Shown: in pieces, positions 51,101 to 61,436 of the stretch | Numbering within the stretch: the stretch's first letter is position 1 | Layout: each line of letters starts with the position of its first letter | Origin: Nemertoderma westbladi | Taxonomy: Eukaryota > Xenacoelomorpha > Nemertodermatida > Nemertodermatidae | Assembly: GCA_032718475.1 (NCBI GenBank) | Contig: JAUCBJ010001849.1 | Span: forward strand, 51,208-115,207 | Length of the DNA: 64,000 nt | Direction of reading: 5' to 3' | Program-made: the position numbers and the translations under genes | The notes under the pieces: generated by a model | What the model was told of the DNA's origin: nothing | Databases searched by the model: none | What the model saw: only the letters and a program-made list of their open reading frames with translations

Positions 51101-54100
51101 TTCAGACTGCCCCTCTACTTATATGATTGGTTATATTTCAACCAATACAATGCAGTTCCATCCCAAATTCAGACTGCTCCTCTACTTATATGATTGGTTA
51201 TATTTCAACCAATACAATGCAGTTCCATCCCAAATTCAGACTGCCCCTCTACTTATATGATTGGTTATATTTCAACCAATACAATGCAGTTCCATCCCAA
51301 ATTCAGACTGCCCCTCTACTTATATGATTGGTTATATTTCAACCAATACAATGCAGTTCCATCCCAAATTCAGACTGCTCCTCTACTTATATGATTGGTT
51401 ATATTTCAACCAATACAATGCAGTTCCATCCCAAATTCAGACTGCCCCTCTACTTATATGATTGGTTATATTTCAACCAATACAATGCAGTTCCATCCCA
51501 AATTCAGACTGCCCCTCTACTTATATGATTGGTTATATTTCAACCAATACAATGCAGTTCCATCCCAAATTCAGACTGCCCCTCTACTTATATGATTGGT
51601 TATATTTCAACCAATACAATGCAGTTCCATCCCAAATTCAGACTGCTCCTCTACTTATATGATTGGTTATATTTCAACCAATACAATGCAGTTCCATCCC
51701 AAATTCAGACTGCTCCTCTACTTATATGATTGGTTATATTTCAACCATTACAATGCAGTTCCATCCCAAATTCAGACTGCCCCTCTACTTATATGATTGG
51801 TTATATTTCAACCATTACAATGCAATTCCATCCCAAATTCAGACTGCCCCTCTACTTATATGATTGGTTATATTTCAACCAATACAATGCAGTTCCATCC
51901 CAAATTCAGACTGCTCCTCTACTTATATGATTGGTTATATTTCAACCAATACAATGCAGTTCCATCCCAAATTCAGACTGCCCCTCTACTTATATGATTG
52001 GTTATATTTCAACCAATACAATGCAGTTCTATCCCAAATTCAGACTGCCCCTCTACTTATATGATTGGTTATATTTCAACCATTACAATGCAATTCCATC
52101 CCAAATTCAGACTGCCCCTCTACTTATATGATTGGTTATATTTCAACCATTACAATGCAATTCCATCCCAAATTCAGACTGCCCCTCTACTTATATGATT
52201 GGTTATATTTCAACCAATACAATGCAGTTCCATCCCAAATTCAGACTGCTCCTCTACTTATATGATTGGTTATATTTCAACCAATACAATGCAGTTCCAT
52301 CCCAAATTCAGACTGCTCCTCTACTTATATGATTGGTTATATTTCAACCAATACAATGCAGTTCCATCCCAAATTCAGACTGCTCCTCTACTTATATGAT
52401 TGGTTATATTTCAACCAATACAATGCAGTTCCATCCCAAATTCAGACTGCCCCTCTACTTATATGATTGGTTATATTTCAACCAATACAATGCAGTTCCA
52501 TCCCAAATTCAGACTGCCCCTCTACTTATATGATTGGTTATATTTCAACCAATACAATGCAGTTCCATCCCAAATTCAGACTGCCCCTCTACTTATATGA
52601 TTGGTTATATTTCAACCAATACAATGCAGTTCCATCCCAAATTCAGACTGCTCCTCTACTTATATGATTGGTTATATTTCAACCAATACAATGCAGTTCC
52701 ATCCCAAATTCAGACTGCCCCTCTACTTATATGATTGGTTATATTTCAACCAATACAATGCAGTTCCATCCCAAATTTAGACTGCCCCTCTACTTATATG
52801 ATTGGTTATATTTCAACCAATACAATGCAGTTCTATCCCAAATTCAGACTGCCCCTCTACTTATATGATTGGTTATATTTCAACCAATACAATGCAATTC
52901 CATCCCAAATTCAGACTGCCCCTCTACTTATATGATTGGTTATATTTCAACCAATACAATGCAGTTCCATCCCAAATTCAGACTGCCCCTCTACTTATAT
53001 GATTGGTTATATTTCAACCAATACAATGCAGTTCCATCCCAAATTCAGACTGCTCCTCTACTTATATGATTGGTTATATTTCAACCAATACAATGCAGTT
53101 CCATCCCAAATTCAGACTGCCCCTCTACTTATATGATTGGTTATATTTCAACCAATACAATGCAGTTCCATCCCAAATTCAGACTGCCCCTCTACTTATA
53201 TGATTGGTTATATTTCTGCCAATACAATGCAGTTCCATCCCAAATTCAGACTGCTCCTCTACTTATATGATTGGTTATATTTCAACCAATACAATGCAGT
53301 TCCATCCCAAATTCAGACTGCTCCTCTACTTATATGATTGGTTATATTTCAACCAATACAATGCAGTTCCATCCCAAATTCAGACTGCTCCTCTACTTAT
53401 ATGATTGGTTATATTTCAACCAATACAATGCAGTTCCATCCCAAATTCAGACTGCTCCTCTACTTATATGATTGGTTATATTTCAACCAATACAATGCAG
53501 TTCCATCCCAAATTCAGACTGCCCCTCTACTTATATGATTGGTTATATTTCAACCAATACAATGCAGTTCCATCCCAAATTCAGACTGCTCCTCTACTTA
53601 TATGATTGGTTATATTTCAACCAATACAATGCAGTTCCATCCCAAATTCAGACTGCTCCTCTACTTATATGATTGGTTATATTTCAACCAATACAATGCA
53701 GTTCCATCCCAAATTCAGACTGCCCCTCTACTTATATGATTGGTTATATTTCAACCAATACAATGCAGTTCCATCCCAAATTCAGACTGCTCCTCTACTT
53801 ATATGATTGGTTATATTTCAACCAATACAATGCAGTTCCATCCCAAATTCAGACTGCCCCTCTACTTATATGATTGGTTATATTTCAACCAATACAATGC
53901 AGTTCCATCCCAAATTCAGACTGCTCCTCTACTTATATGATTGGTTATATTTCAACCAATACAATGCAGTTCTATCCCAAATTCAGACTGCCCCTCTACT
54001 TATATGATTGGTTATATTTCAACCAATACAATGCAGTTCCATCCCAAATTCAGACTGCTCCTCTACTTATATGATTGGTTATATTTCAACCATTACAATG

Positions 54101-57100
54101 CAGGTCCATCCCAAATTCAGACTGCTCCTCTACTTATATGATTGGTTATATTTCAACCAATACAATGCAGTTCCATCCCAAATTCAGACTGCTCCTCTAC
54201 TTATATGATTGGTTATATTTCAACCAATACAATGCAGTTCCATCCCAAATTCAGACTGCTCCTCTACTTATATGATTGGTTATATTTCAACCAATACAAT
54301 GCAGTTCTATCCCAAATTCAGACTGCCCCTCTACTTATATGATTGGTTATATTTCAACCAATACAATGCAGTTCCATCCCAAATTCAGACTGCTCCTCTA
54401 CTTATATGATTGGTTATATTTCAACCATTACAATGCAGGTCCATCCCAAATTCAGACTGCTCCTCTACTTATATGATTGGTTATATTTCAACCAATACAA
54501 TGCAGTTCCATCCCAAATTCAGACTGCCGCTCTACTTATATGATTGGTTATATTTCTACCAATACAATGCAGTTCCATCCCAAATTCAGACTGCTCCTCT
54601 ACTTATATGATTGGTTATATTTCAACCAATACAATGCAGTTCCATCCCAAATTCAGACTGCACCTCTACTTATATGATTGGTTATATTTCAACCAATACA
54701 ATGCAGTTCCATCCCAAATTCAGACTGCTCCTCTACTTATATGATTGGTTATATTTCAACCAATACAATGCAGTTCCATCCCAAATTCAGACTGCCCCTC
54801 TACTTATATGATTGGTTATATTTCAACCAATACAATGCAGTTCCATCCCAAATTCAGACTGCACCTCTACTTATATGATTGGTTATATTTCAACCAATAC
54901 AATGCAGTTCCATCCCAAATTCAGACTGCCCCTCTACTTATATGATTGGTTATATTTCAACCAATACAATGCAGTTCCATCCCAAATTCAGACTGCCCCT
55001 CTACTTATATGATTGGTTATATTTCAACCAATACAATGCAGTTCCATCCCAAATTCAGACTGCTCCTCTACTTATATGATTGGTTATATTTCAACCAATA
55101 CAATGCAGTTCCATCCCAAATTCAGACTGCTCCTCTACTTATATGATTGGTTATATTTCAACCAATACAATGCAGTTCCATCCCAAATTCAGACTGCCCC
55201 TCTACTTATATGATTGGTTATATTTCAACCAATACAATGCAGTTCCATCCCAAATTCAGACTGCCCCTCTACTTATATGATTGGTTATATTTCAACCAAT
55301 ACAATGCAGTTCCATCCCAAATTCAGACTGCTCCTCTACTTATATGATTGGGTTAGACAACACATCGCATTAACTCCGATCATTTAATATTTTCCATTGG
55401 TAATAAATCAACTTATGGTAGTCCTACTACATTGGTATTGGGCTCATTCGAACGACAATGATTGATTTAGTGGGGGTTGGAAACACAGTGTGCCTTATTA
55501 CTGTCTGTAATCATATGAGGTACAGTCCAACTGTCACCGACATTAGGCCTACAGCAGACCCACCCTTATCAACAGGTACTGAAATAAGGCACTCATTTTG
55601 CTAGAACATTGCTTATTTATGTTTAGCCCAACTGCTTTCTGTTATTAAACTGATTTTAGAATTACAGGCTATATAAAAATATACAATATTTATATGAAGA
55701 TATGAGATGTCAGACCCTCATTAAGTAATAATTGTAATCAGCAGCCAACAATACGTGAAGCTGTGATAGCGATAAATTCATACTCTTCTACATAAAGAAG
55801 TTCTAAACAAAACAAAACCATCCTATTTATCGATATAGTCTTTCGTTAGAAAACTTGTGGCAAATAGCCTTTTCTTCAGAAAATGTAATAACATAGATAA
55901 AATAAATAATAAAATAAAAAAAATCAATCAATCAATCTTACAATAAGATGTAATTAATTAATAAAGGATTCAACAATAAACCTTTTACAATAACTCTTTA
56001 TATATTTGTTTGCATTTAAACTATTATTTCAACGACTTTACGTAAATAATGTCAGCTTTGGTCTCTCATATCCTTGGTAACCGACAATGGCCCAGACGCC
56101 CAGTATGGAGCGAGCCACGTAGTCAGCCTGCCTTGGAATACGGTGCATATAGGGAAAATAATTAAATCAGTTACCCATCCCATATCGTCGGCCTCTAGAT
56201 GGTAACTTATTAGGGAACATCCCCCTAGATTTGTCCGAGTTGACACTTAACATAAGTTCATGCCACGTGTTGCGCGAAGGCCCCACTTATTATTCTTATA
56301 CATACAGTAGATAATTATTATAACAATAACCTGTAGCAGTTTGAGAAGGTCGATCATTGTAGTGGGGGGTTTCGTGTTGGCGACGTCGAGAGATCGAACG
56401 TAACATTCGTTGGTATCGAAATCGCGGTAAGCTGTGAGTTCGCGGTTAAAGTCGTGCCAAATCCAGACGTGGTCGCCGTTGCTGTAACAATAATCATAAG
56501 ACATAGGTTAGATGGGGCGTCTGAGACTGCATTGGGAGTATGTGATAGTGCGGTCAGTAACAGGATATAGAAAGACCAAAACCGTCCCATTACTAGTTCA
56601 GGGGAACTCCGGTAGGGGGCGTATTAAGTAACTCCGATATTACTAGGACACATTGCCCAGACATATTTAGTTAGAGCCCCCTAGCGGAGGCCATTGAACA
56701 TTGGGAACTAACCAGACTTAGAAAACTTAGTAAAGTCTAGGAGGTCATTAAAGCAGGAATTGATAAATGGCTCGCCCCACCGACCTAACCTGATATCTGG
56801 CGGCTGAACATCGATCTTCTCTAGATCATCGCTCACTTCGAAATGCTCGACGAAGTAGTTCTGGAACGGAGATCCAAGGCCCAGGATCCAGTCCTCAGGG
56901 TAATAGTCCTCCGACTGTACTTTACCGTCGGGGAGTGAAACCATCTTACCGTAGACGTCTGCGATAAAACATATATAACTTAATAATTGTGGAAGTCGAA
57001 TCCAGTAGAACATCTGGGATCCATCGAACCAAGATGGGACCAAGATCCATCGCGGTGGATCCCAGATCCATCACCATGGATCCCAGATCCATCTCCGTAA

Positions 57101-60100
57101 ATCCCAGATCCATCTCCGTGGATCCCAGATCCATGTGTATTCTAGTGGATCCTACAACCAACCTCCTTCAGGGATGCTGATGTTATATAATATGTGCGCT
57201 TCAATGTACCAATATTATCATTGTGCTGCATTATACTTTAAGCCATGTGTGCATTATTAATATATAATAGGGCCTTTTTTTATTATTTTTATCGCGCTCG
57301 CAGTCCTTCTCAACTGCTAACGGTTGGGGAAGAACGTGAGGCGCTCGCAGTCCTTCTCAACTGCTAATGGTTGGGGAAGAACGTGAGGCGCTCGCAGTCC
57401 TTCTCAACTGCTAACGGTTGGGGAAGAACGTGATGCGCTCGCAGTCCTTCTCAACTGCTAACGGTTGGGGAAGAACGTGAGGCGCTCGCAGTTCTTCTCA
57501 ACTGCTAACGGTTGGGGAAGAACGTGAGGCGCTCGCAGTCCTTCTCAACTGCTAACGGTTGGGGAAGAACGTGAGGCGCTCGCAGTCCTTCTCAACTGCT
57601 AACGGTTGGGGAAGAACGTGAGGCGCTCGCAGTCCTTCTCAACTGCTAACGGTTGGGGAAGAACGTGAGGCGCTCGCAGTCCTTCTCAACTGCTAACGGT
57701 TGAGGAAGAACGTGAGGCGCTCGCAGTCCTTCTCAACTGCTAACGGTTGGGGAAGAACGTGAGGCGCTCGCAGTCCTTCTCAACTGCTAACGGTTGAGGA
57801 AGAACGTGAGGCGCTCGCAGTCCTTCTCAACTGCTAACGGTTGGGGAAGAACGTGAGGTGCTCGCCGTCCTTCTCAACTGCTAACGGTTGGGGAAGAACG
57901 AGAGGCGCTCGCAGTCCTTCTCAACTGCTAACGGTTGGGGAAGAACGTGAGGCGCTCGCAGTCCTTCTCAACTGCTAACGGTTGGGGAAGAACGTGAGGC
58001 GCTCGCAGTCCTTCTCAACTGCTAACGGTTGGGGAAGAACGTGAGGCGCTCGCAGTCCTTCTCAACTGCTAACGGTTGGGGAAGAACGTGAGGCGCTCGC
58101 AGTCCTTCTCAACTGCTAACGGTTGGGGAAGAACGTGAGGCGCTCGCAGTCCTTCTCAACTGCTAACGGTTGAGGAAGAACGTGAGGCGCTCGCAGTCCT
58201 TCTCAACTGCTAACGGTTGGGGAAGAACGTGAGGCGCTCGCAGTCCTTCTCAACTGCTAACGGTTGGGGAAGAACGTGAGGCGCTCGCAGTCCTTCTCAA
58301 CTGCTAACGGTTGGGGAAGAACGTGAGGCGCTCGCAGTCCTTCTCAACTGCTAACGGTTGGGGAAGAACGTGAGGCGCTCGCAGTCCTTCTCAACTGCTA
58401 ACGGTTGGGGAAGAACGTGAGGCGCTCGCAGTCCTTCTCAACTGCTAACGGTTGAGGAAGAACGTGAGGCGCTCGCAGTCCTTCTCAACTGCTAACGGTT
58501 GGGGAAGAACGTGAGGCGCTCGCAGTCCTTCTCAACTGCTAACGGTTGGGGAAGAACGTGAGGCGCTCGCAGTCCTTCTCAACTGCTAACGGTTGAGGAA
58601 GAACGTGAGGCGCTCGCAGTCCTTCTCAACTGCTAACGGTTGAGGAAGAACGTGAGGCGCTCGCAGTCCTTCTCAACTGCTAACGGTTGGGGAAGAACGT
58701 GAGGCGCTCGCAGTCCTTCTCAACTGCTAACGGTTGGGGAAGAACGTGAGGCGCTCGCAGTCCTTCTCAACTGCTAACGGTTGGGGAAGAACGTGAGGCG
58801 CTCGCAGTCCTTCTCAACTGCTAACGGTTGGGGAAGAACGTGAGGCGCTCGCAGTCCTTCTCAACTGCTAACGGTTGGGGAAGAACGTGAGGCGCTCGCA
58901 GTCCTTATCAACTGCTAACGGTTGGGGAAGAACGTGAGGCGCTCGCAGTCCTTCTCAACTGCTAACGGTTGGGGAAGAACGTGAGGCGCTCGCAGTCCTT
59001 CTCAACTGCTAACGATTGGGGAAGAACGTGAGGCGCTCGCAGTCCTTCTCAACTGCTAACGGTTGGGGAAGAACGTGAGGCGCTCGCAGTCCTTCTCAAC
59101 TGCTAACGGTTGGGGAAGAACGTGAGGCGCTCGCAGTCCTTCTCAACTGCTAACGGTTGAGGAAGAACGTGAGACGCTCGCAGTCCCTCTCAACTGCTAA
59201 AGGTTGAGGAAGAACGTGAGGCGCTCGCAGTCCTTCTCAACTGCTAACGGTTGGGGAAGAACGTGAGGCGCTCGCAGTCCTTCTCAACTGCTAACGGTTG
59301 GGGAAGAACGTGATGCGCTCGCAGTCCTTCTCAACTGCTAACGGTTGGGGAAGAACGTGAGGCGCTCGCAGTTCTTCTCAACTGCTAACGGTTGGGGAAG
59401 AACGTGAGGCGCTCGCAGTCCTTCTCAACTGCTAACGGTTGGGGAAGAACGTGAGGCGCTCGCAGTCCTTCTCAACTGCTAACGGTTGGGGAAGAACGTG
59501 AGGCGCTCGCAGTCCTTCTCAACTGCTAACAGTTGGGGAAGAACGTGAGGCGCTCGCAGTCCTTCTCAACTGCTAACGGTTGGGGAAGAACGTGAGGCGC
59601 TCGCAGTCCTTCTCAACTGCTAACGGTTGGGGAAGAACGTGAGGCGCTCGCAGTCCTTCTCAACTGCTAACGGTTGGGGAAGAACGTGATGCGCTCGCAG
59701 TCCTTCTCAACTGCTAACGGTTGGGGAAGAACGTGAGGCGCTCGCAGTTCTTCTCAACTGCTAACGGTTGGGGAAGAACGTGAGGCGCTCGCAGTTCTTC
59801 TCAACTGCTAACGGTTGGGGAAGAACGTGAGGCGCTCGCAGTCCTTCTCAACTGCTAACGGTTGGGGAAGAACGTGAGGCGCTCGCAGTTCTTCTCAACT
59901 GCTAACGGTTGGGGAAGAACGTGGGGCGCTCGCAGTCCTTCTCAACTGCTAACAGATTTTGGAAGGCACTTGTCGGAATGGGCCTTTATATTATTATTTT
60001 TGGATTTCACTTTATTACGTAATAATCATCACTTCCCATTGGTTAAAATGTTCAAAACTTCACCAGCTGTTAGATCATGTCTTAAAGTGTGGAATTGTAT

Positions 60101-61436
60101 TAAAAAAGTAAAACCCGACAAAAATCGACTTAGGGTCTTATAACACATAAGCTACGATATATTACTATACAATTAATTATTATATCAAATATATTAAATA
60201 TATATGTGGTCCATGGTTCCAGGGATGGAGGCCTTCAGACAGGACGGGGTCCATGGTTCCGGGGATGGAGGCCGTCAGACAGGGCGGGGTACATGGTTCC
60301 GAGGATGGAGACAGTCAGACAGGGCGAGGTCCATGGTTCCGGGGATGGAGGCCTTCAGACAGGGTGGGGTCCATGGTTCTGGGGATGGAGGCCTTCAGAC
60401 AGGCCGGGATCCATGGTTCCGAGGATGGAGACAGTCAGACAGGACGGGGTCCATGGTTCCGGGGATGGAGACAGTCAGACAGGGCGGGGTCCATGGTTAT
60501 TGGGATGGAGGCCGTCAGACAGGGCAGGGTCCATGGTTCCGGGGATGGAGACAGTCAGACAGGGTGAGGTCCATGGTTCCAGGGATGGAGACAGTCAGAC
60601 AGGGCAGGGTCCACGGTTATTGGGATGGAGGCCGTCAGACAGGGCAGGGTCCATGGTTCCGGGGATGGAGACAGTCAGACAGGGCGGGGTCGATGGTTCC
60701 GGGGATGGAGGCAGTCAGACAGGGCGGGGTCCATGGTTCCGGGGATGGAGGCCGTCAGACAGGGCGGGGTCCATGGTTCCGGGGATGGAGGCCGTCAGAC
60801 GGGGCGGGGTCCATGGTTCCGGGGATGGAGGCCGTCAGACAGGGCGGGGTCCATGGTTCCGGGGATGGAGGCCGTCAGACAGGGCGGGGTCCATGGTTCC
60901 GGGGATGGAGGCCGTCAGACAGGGCAGGGTCCATGGTTCCGGGGTTGGAGGCAGTCAGACAGGGCGAGGTCCATGTTTCTTGGGATGGAGACAGTCAGAC
61001 AGGGCGGGTCCATGGTTCCGGGGATGGAGGCAGTCAGACAGGGCGGTGCTCGGTCCATTTAGGAGCATGTTCGCACTTTTAAAAATATATGGTGGTTTCT
61101 TACAACCCTAAAATAAACCACAGAATTGGAGCTGTGCTTAATAAGTTAAAAACAACTAAAAAGGAAACAAATGTATTTTAGATAAACTTAATAATTTGAA
61201 TTCCGGTGTGTTAGACCAACCTTCATCGCCGAATCGAACGCGACATACAGAGGAGTACCTGTTGCGATGCCAATGTCGGTAAATAAGGAACCCGGAGAGA
61301 CACATAACGATAACAATGAGGGCGCTGAGTCCCAGAAGAATTGTTAGAGCACATCGGAAGTTCTTACTAGCGCGGTTCGCCCGGGCTATGATCACCCCAG
61401 CTGGGGTGCTCTGGGAACGCGGAGTTGGTGGGCATT
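26896..61436 (-). CDS. ITM2: ITM2/BRI-like BRICHOS-domain type II membrane protein, five exons, 5' end missing
   Basis: Exons joined by me: 61221-61436, 56790-56958, 56331-56481, 27979-28103 and 26896-27109. All junctions are GT-AG and all phases agree (1, 2, 0, 2), giving 290 residues. Numbering from the first of these: cytosolic tail 1-27, transmembrane helix 28-52, linker, BRICHOS about 135-222, RRRR at 264-267, and a 23-residue tail. HDFNRELTAYRD and NECYV are typical of ITM2 proteins. Asp138, Cys154 and Cys213 have the same spacing as Asp148, Cys164 and Cys223 of human BRI2. ITM2 proteins are Golgi/plasma-membrane proteins whose furin-released peptide also numbers 23 in BRI2. Oddities: the spacer between BRICHOS and the cleavage site is longer than in BRI2, the tail lacks cysteines, and introns are packed with satellites. 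Other BRICHOS families are less likely. Confidence 0.85.
27110..27978 (-). other. Intron 4 of the counted set, 869 bp
   Basis: On the minus strand the donor reads CTTACAG|GTAAGT at 27978 and the acceptor CTCCCAG| at 27110. More than half of the intron (27437-27978) is a tandem array of the donor-containing 59-bp unit; the rest is AT-rich. Confidence 0.85.
27437..28026 (-). repeat. 59-bp tandem array, exactly 10 copies, each with exon 3' end and splice donor
   Basis: Ten units of 59 bp. On the minus strand each reads CACTGGGACCTCATCTATCG, then (A/G)AACTGTGTGAGACGG, TTCCCACTTACAG|GTAAGTCGCT. The unit at 27968-28026 overlaps the genuine exon (48 nt exonic, 11 nt intronic); the other nine lie in the intron. 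A single K/E-changing site separates two unit types (copies 5, 6, 7 and 10 versus the rest, counting from 27437). No acceptor-like sequence occurs inside a unit. Confidence 0.97.
27979..28103 (-). CDS. ITM2: ITM2-like exon: second half of BRICHOS domain
   Basis: The acceptor TTTGCAG ends at 28104, and 125 nt follow in phase 0. Residues DPELVPNFTVVREKM, then RVVGQIHDKDQLGPHLSKLC, then ETVPTY plus AG. The cysteine is the second conserved BRICHOS cysteine; its distance of 59 residues from the first equals that in BRI2. The last 48 nt are the source, or one member, of the 59-bp repeat. Confidence 0.88.
28156..28320. repeat. 33-bp tandem array, 5 copies, with splice-donor-like motif
   Basis: Units begin at 28171, 28204, 28237, 28270 and 28303 with GATACTCACCGCCGGTGTGA, then CTTTGT(T/A)TAATTT. 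On the minus (transcribed) strand each unit contains CCGGCG|GTGAGTATC, a good 5' splice-site match. It lies about 50 bp upstream of the acceptor of the following exon, in the sense of transcription. The last unit grades into MITE-related sequence. Confidence 0.9.
28318..28430 (-). mobile_element. MITE-related fragment
   Basis: The reverse complement carries CCTCTAGCGG, CTGGAGAACTG, GATGGTC and GCCAAGTTTC in the same order and at similar spacing as 20104-20195 inside the long-TIR MITE. Diverged and lacking recognisable TIRs. Confidence 0.6.
28431..28752. other. Unique intronic DNA before the satellite
   Basis: AT-rich intron sequence between the MITE fragment and the 67-bp array. A short minus-strand frame starting at 28530 was considered as an exon and dropped. 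Confidence 0.4.
28753..55350. repeat. 67-bp satellite array, about 397 copies, 26.6 kb
   Basis: Unit: ATATGATTGGTTATATTTCA, ACCAATACAATGCAGTTCCA, TCCCAAATTCAGACTGC, then C/T and CCTCTACTT. Length is constant at 67 bp except for two 66-bp copies (near 31815 and 35232), each missing one C, and a 5'-degenerate first unit. Variation is confined to a few sites (C/T before CCTC; CCATCC/CTATCC; CAATAC/CATTAC/CATTAA; TGCAG/TGGAG/TGCAA) and clusters in blocks, a sign of local amplification. Each unit has an ATTGGTT/AACCAAT inverted repeat able to form a hairpin. Since 67 = 1 mod 3, every unit yields overlapping 66-residue frames; none is a gene. Confidence 0.98.
55351..56330. other. AT-rich intronic DNA between satellite and exon
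   Basis: Unique, AT-rich end of the 28.2-kb intron nearest the donor. 56088-56240 contains GTAGTCAGCCTGCCTTGGAA and a GGAGCGAGCCACGTAGT stretch similar to the TGGGGCGAGCCACGAAGT element end, so a decayed mobile element is likely there. Confidence 0.45.
56331..56481 (-). CDS. ITM2: ITM2-like exon: first half of BRICHOS domain
   Basis: The acceptor ATTGTTACAG ends at 56482, and 151 nt follow: one base finishing an AGC codon, then exactly 50 codons, ending CTACAG|GTTATT. Residues NGDHVWIWHDFNRELTAYRD, then FDTNECYVRSLD, then KPPTTMIDLLKLLQ. HDFNR-LTAY and N-CYV are the most conserved part of ITM2 proteins and hold the conserved BRICHOS Asp and first Cys. The donor is a non-optimal GTTATT. Confidence 0.9.
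56482..56789 (-). other. Intron 2 of the counted set, 308 bp
   Basis: Donor ATATCAG|GTTAGG, acceptor TTACAG. Ten bases after the donor it contains GTGGGGCGAGCCA, the end motif of the mobile element family above. A CCCCCTAGCGGAGGCCATTG stretch (56678-56697) resembles the MITE interior. The intron may therefore be partly mobile-element derived. Confidence 0.8.
56790..56958 (-). CDS. ITM2: ITM2-like exon: extracytoplasmic linker before BRICHOS
   Basis: The acceptor GTTTTATCGCAG ends at 56959; 169 nt with two bases before and after 55 codons. Residues VYGKMVSLPDGKV, then EDYYPEDWILGLGSPFQNYF, then VEHFEVSDDLEKIDVQPPDI. The acidic EKIDVQPPDI stretch sits where BRI2 has its own acidic/proline linker, directly before HDFNR. 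Confidence 0.85.
57029..57140. repeat. 21-bp minisatellite, about 5 copies
   Basis: GATCCCAGATCCATC followed by TCCGTG, ACCATG or similar, in degenerate 21-bp steps. It lies about 70 bp upstream of the exon acceptor in the direction of transcription. Confidence 0.8.
57294..59953. repeat. 47-bp minisatellite, about 57 copies, with higher-order structure
   Basis: Unit: GCGCTCGCAGTCCTTCTCAA, CTGCTAACGGTTGGGGAAGA, ACGTGAG. Strictly 47 bp and very homogeneous. The variant pair GATGCG then GTTCTT recurs at 57432, 59312 and 59688, i.e. offsets of 40 and 8 units. CTTCTCAAC and GTTGGGGAAG (or GTTGAGGAAG) form an imperfect inverted repeat around TGCTAACG. Confidence 0.97.
59954..60205. other. AT-rich spacer between the 47-bp and 40-bp arrays
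   Basis: Intronic. Short plus-strand open frame only; nothing recognised. Confidence 0.4.
60206..61047. repeat. 40-bp minisatellite, 21 copies
   Basis: Unit: GGTCCATGGTTCCGGGGATG, GAGGCCGTCAGACAGGGCGG. Variants (GGAGACAGTC, TTATTGGG, CCTTCAGAC) are more frequent in the first half; copies at 60720-60920 are nearly identical. All three plus-strand frames are open for about 300 residues because 40 = 1 mod 3; this is not coding. Confidence 0.95.
61221..61436 (-). CDS. ITM2: ITM2-like exon: cytosolic tail and signal-anchor transmembrane helix
   Basis: The acceptor TTATCTTTCAG ends at 61437; 216 nt with two bases before and one after 71 codons, so an upstream coding exon must exist. Residues CPPTPRSQSTPAGVIIARAN and RASKNFR (basic, cytosolic), then the hydrophobic helix CALTILLGLSALIVIVMC and LSGFLIY, then RHWHRNRYSSVCRVRFGDE on the lumenal side. 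A positively charged N-side fits a type II signal anchor. The terminal G plus AC of the next exon makes Asp. Confidence 0.85.

Larger units (their letters stand above)
28104..56330 (-). other. Intron 3 of the counted set, 28.2 kb, satellite-filled
   Basis: Minus-strand donor CTACAG|GTTATT at 56330 and acceptor TTTGCAG at 28104; it interrupts the BRICHOS domain in phase 0. About 94 percent of it is the 67-bp satellite (28753-55350). Near the acceptor it also holds a 33-bp array (28156-28320) and a MITE-related fragment (28318-28430). Confidence 0.85.
56959..61220 (-). other. Intron 1 of the counted set, 4.3 kb, three tandem arrays
   Basis: Donor GATGAAG|GTTGGT at 61220, acceptor TTTTATCGCAG at 56959. 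Contains the 21-bp (57029-57140), 47-bp (57294-59953) and 40-bp (60206-61047) arrays, which together occupy most of it. Confidence 0.85.

Noticed and set aside
28818-55347. Hundreds of overlapping 66-residue plus-strand frames
   Set aside because: Arithmetic by-product of a 67-bp unit: each frame crosses three units (201 bp) and meets the same stop.
60204-61111. Three plus-strand frames of about 300 residues
   Set aside because: 40-bp tandem units give near-identical peptides in all three frames; intronic and antisense to the ITM2-like gene.
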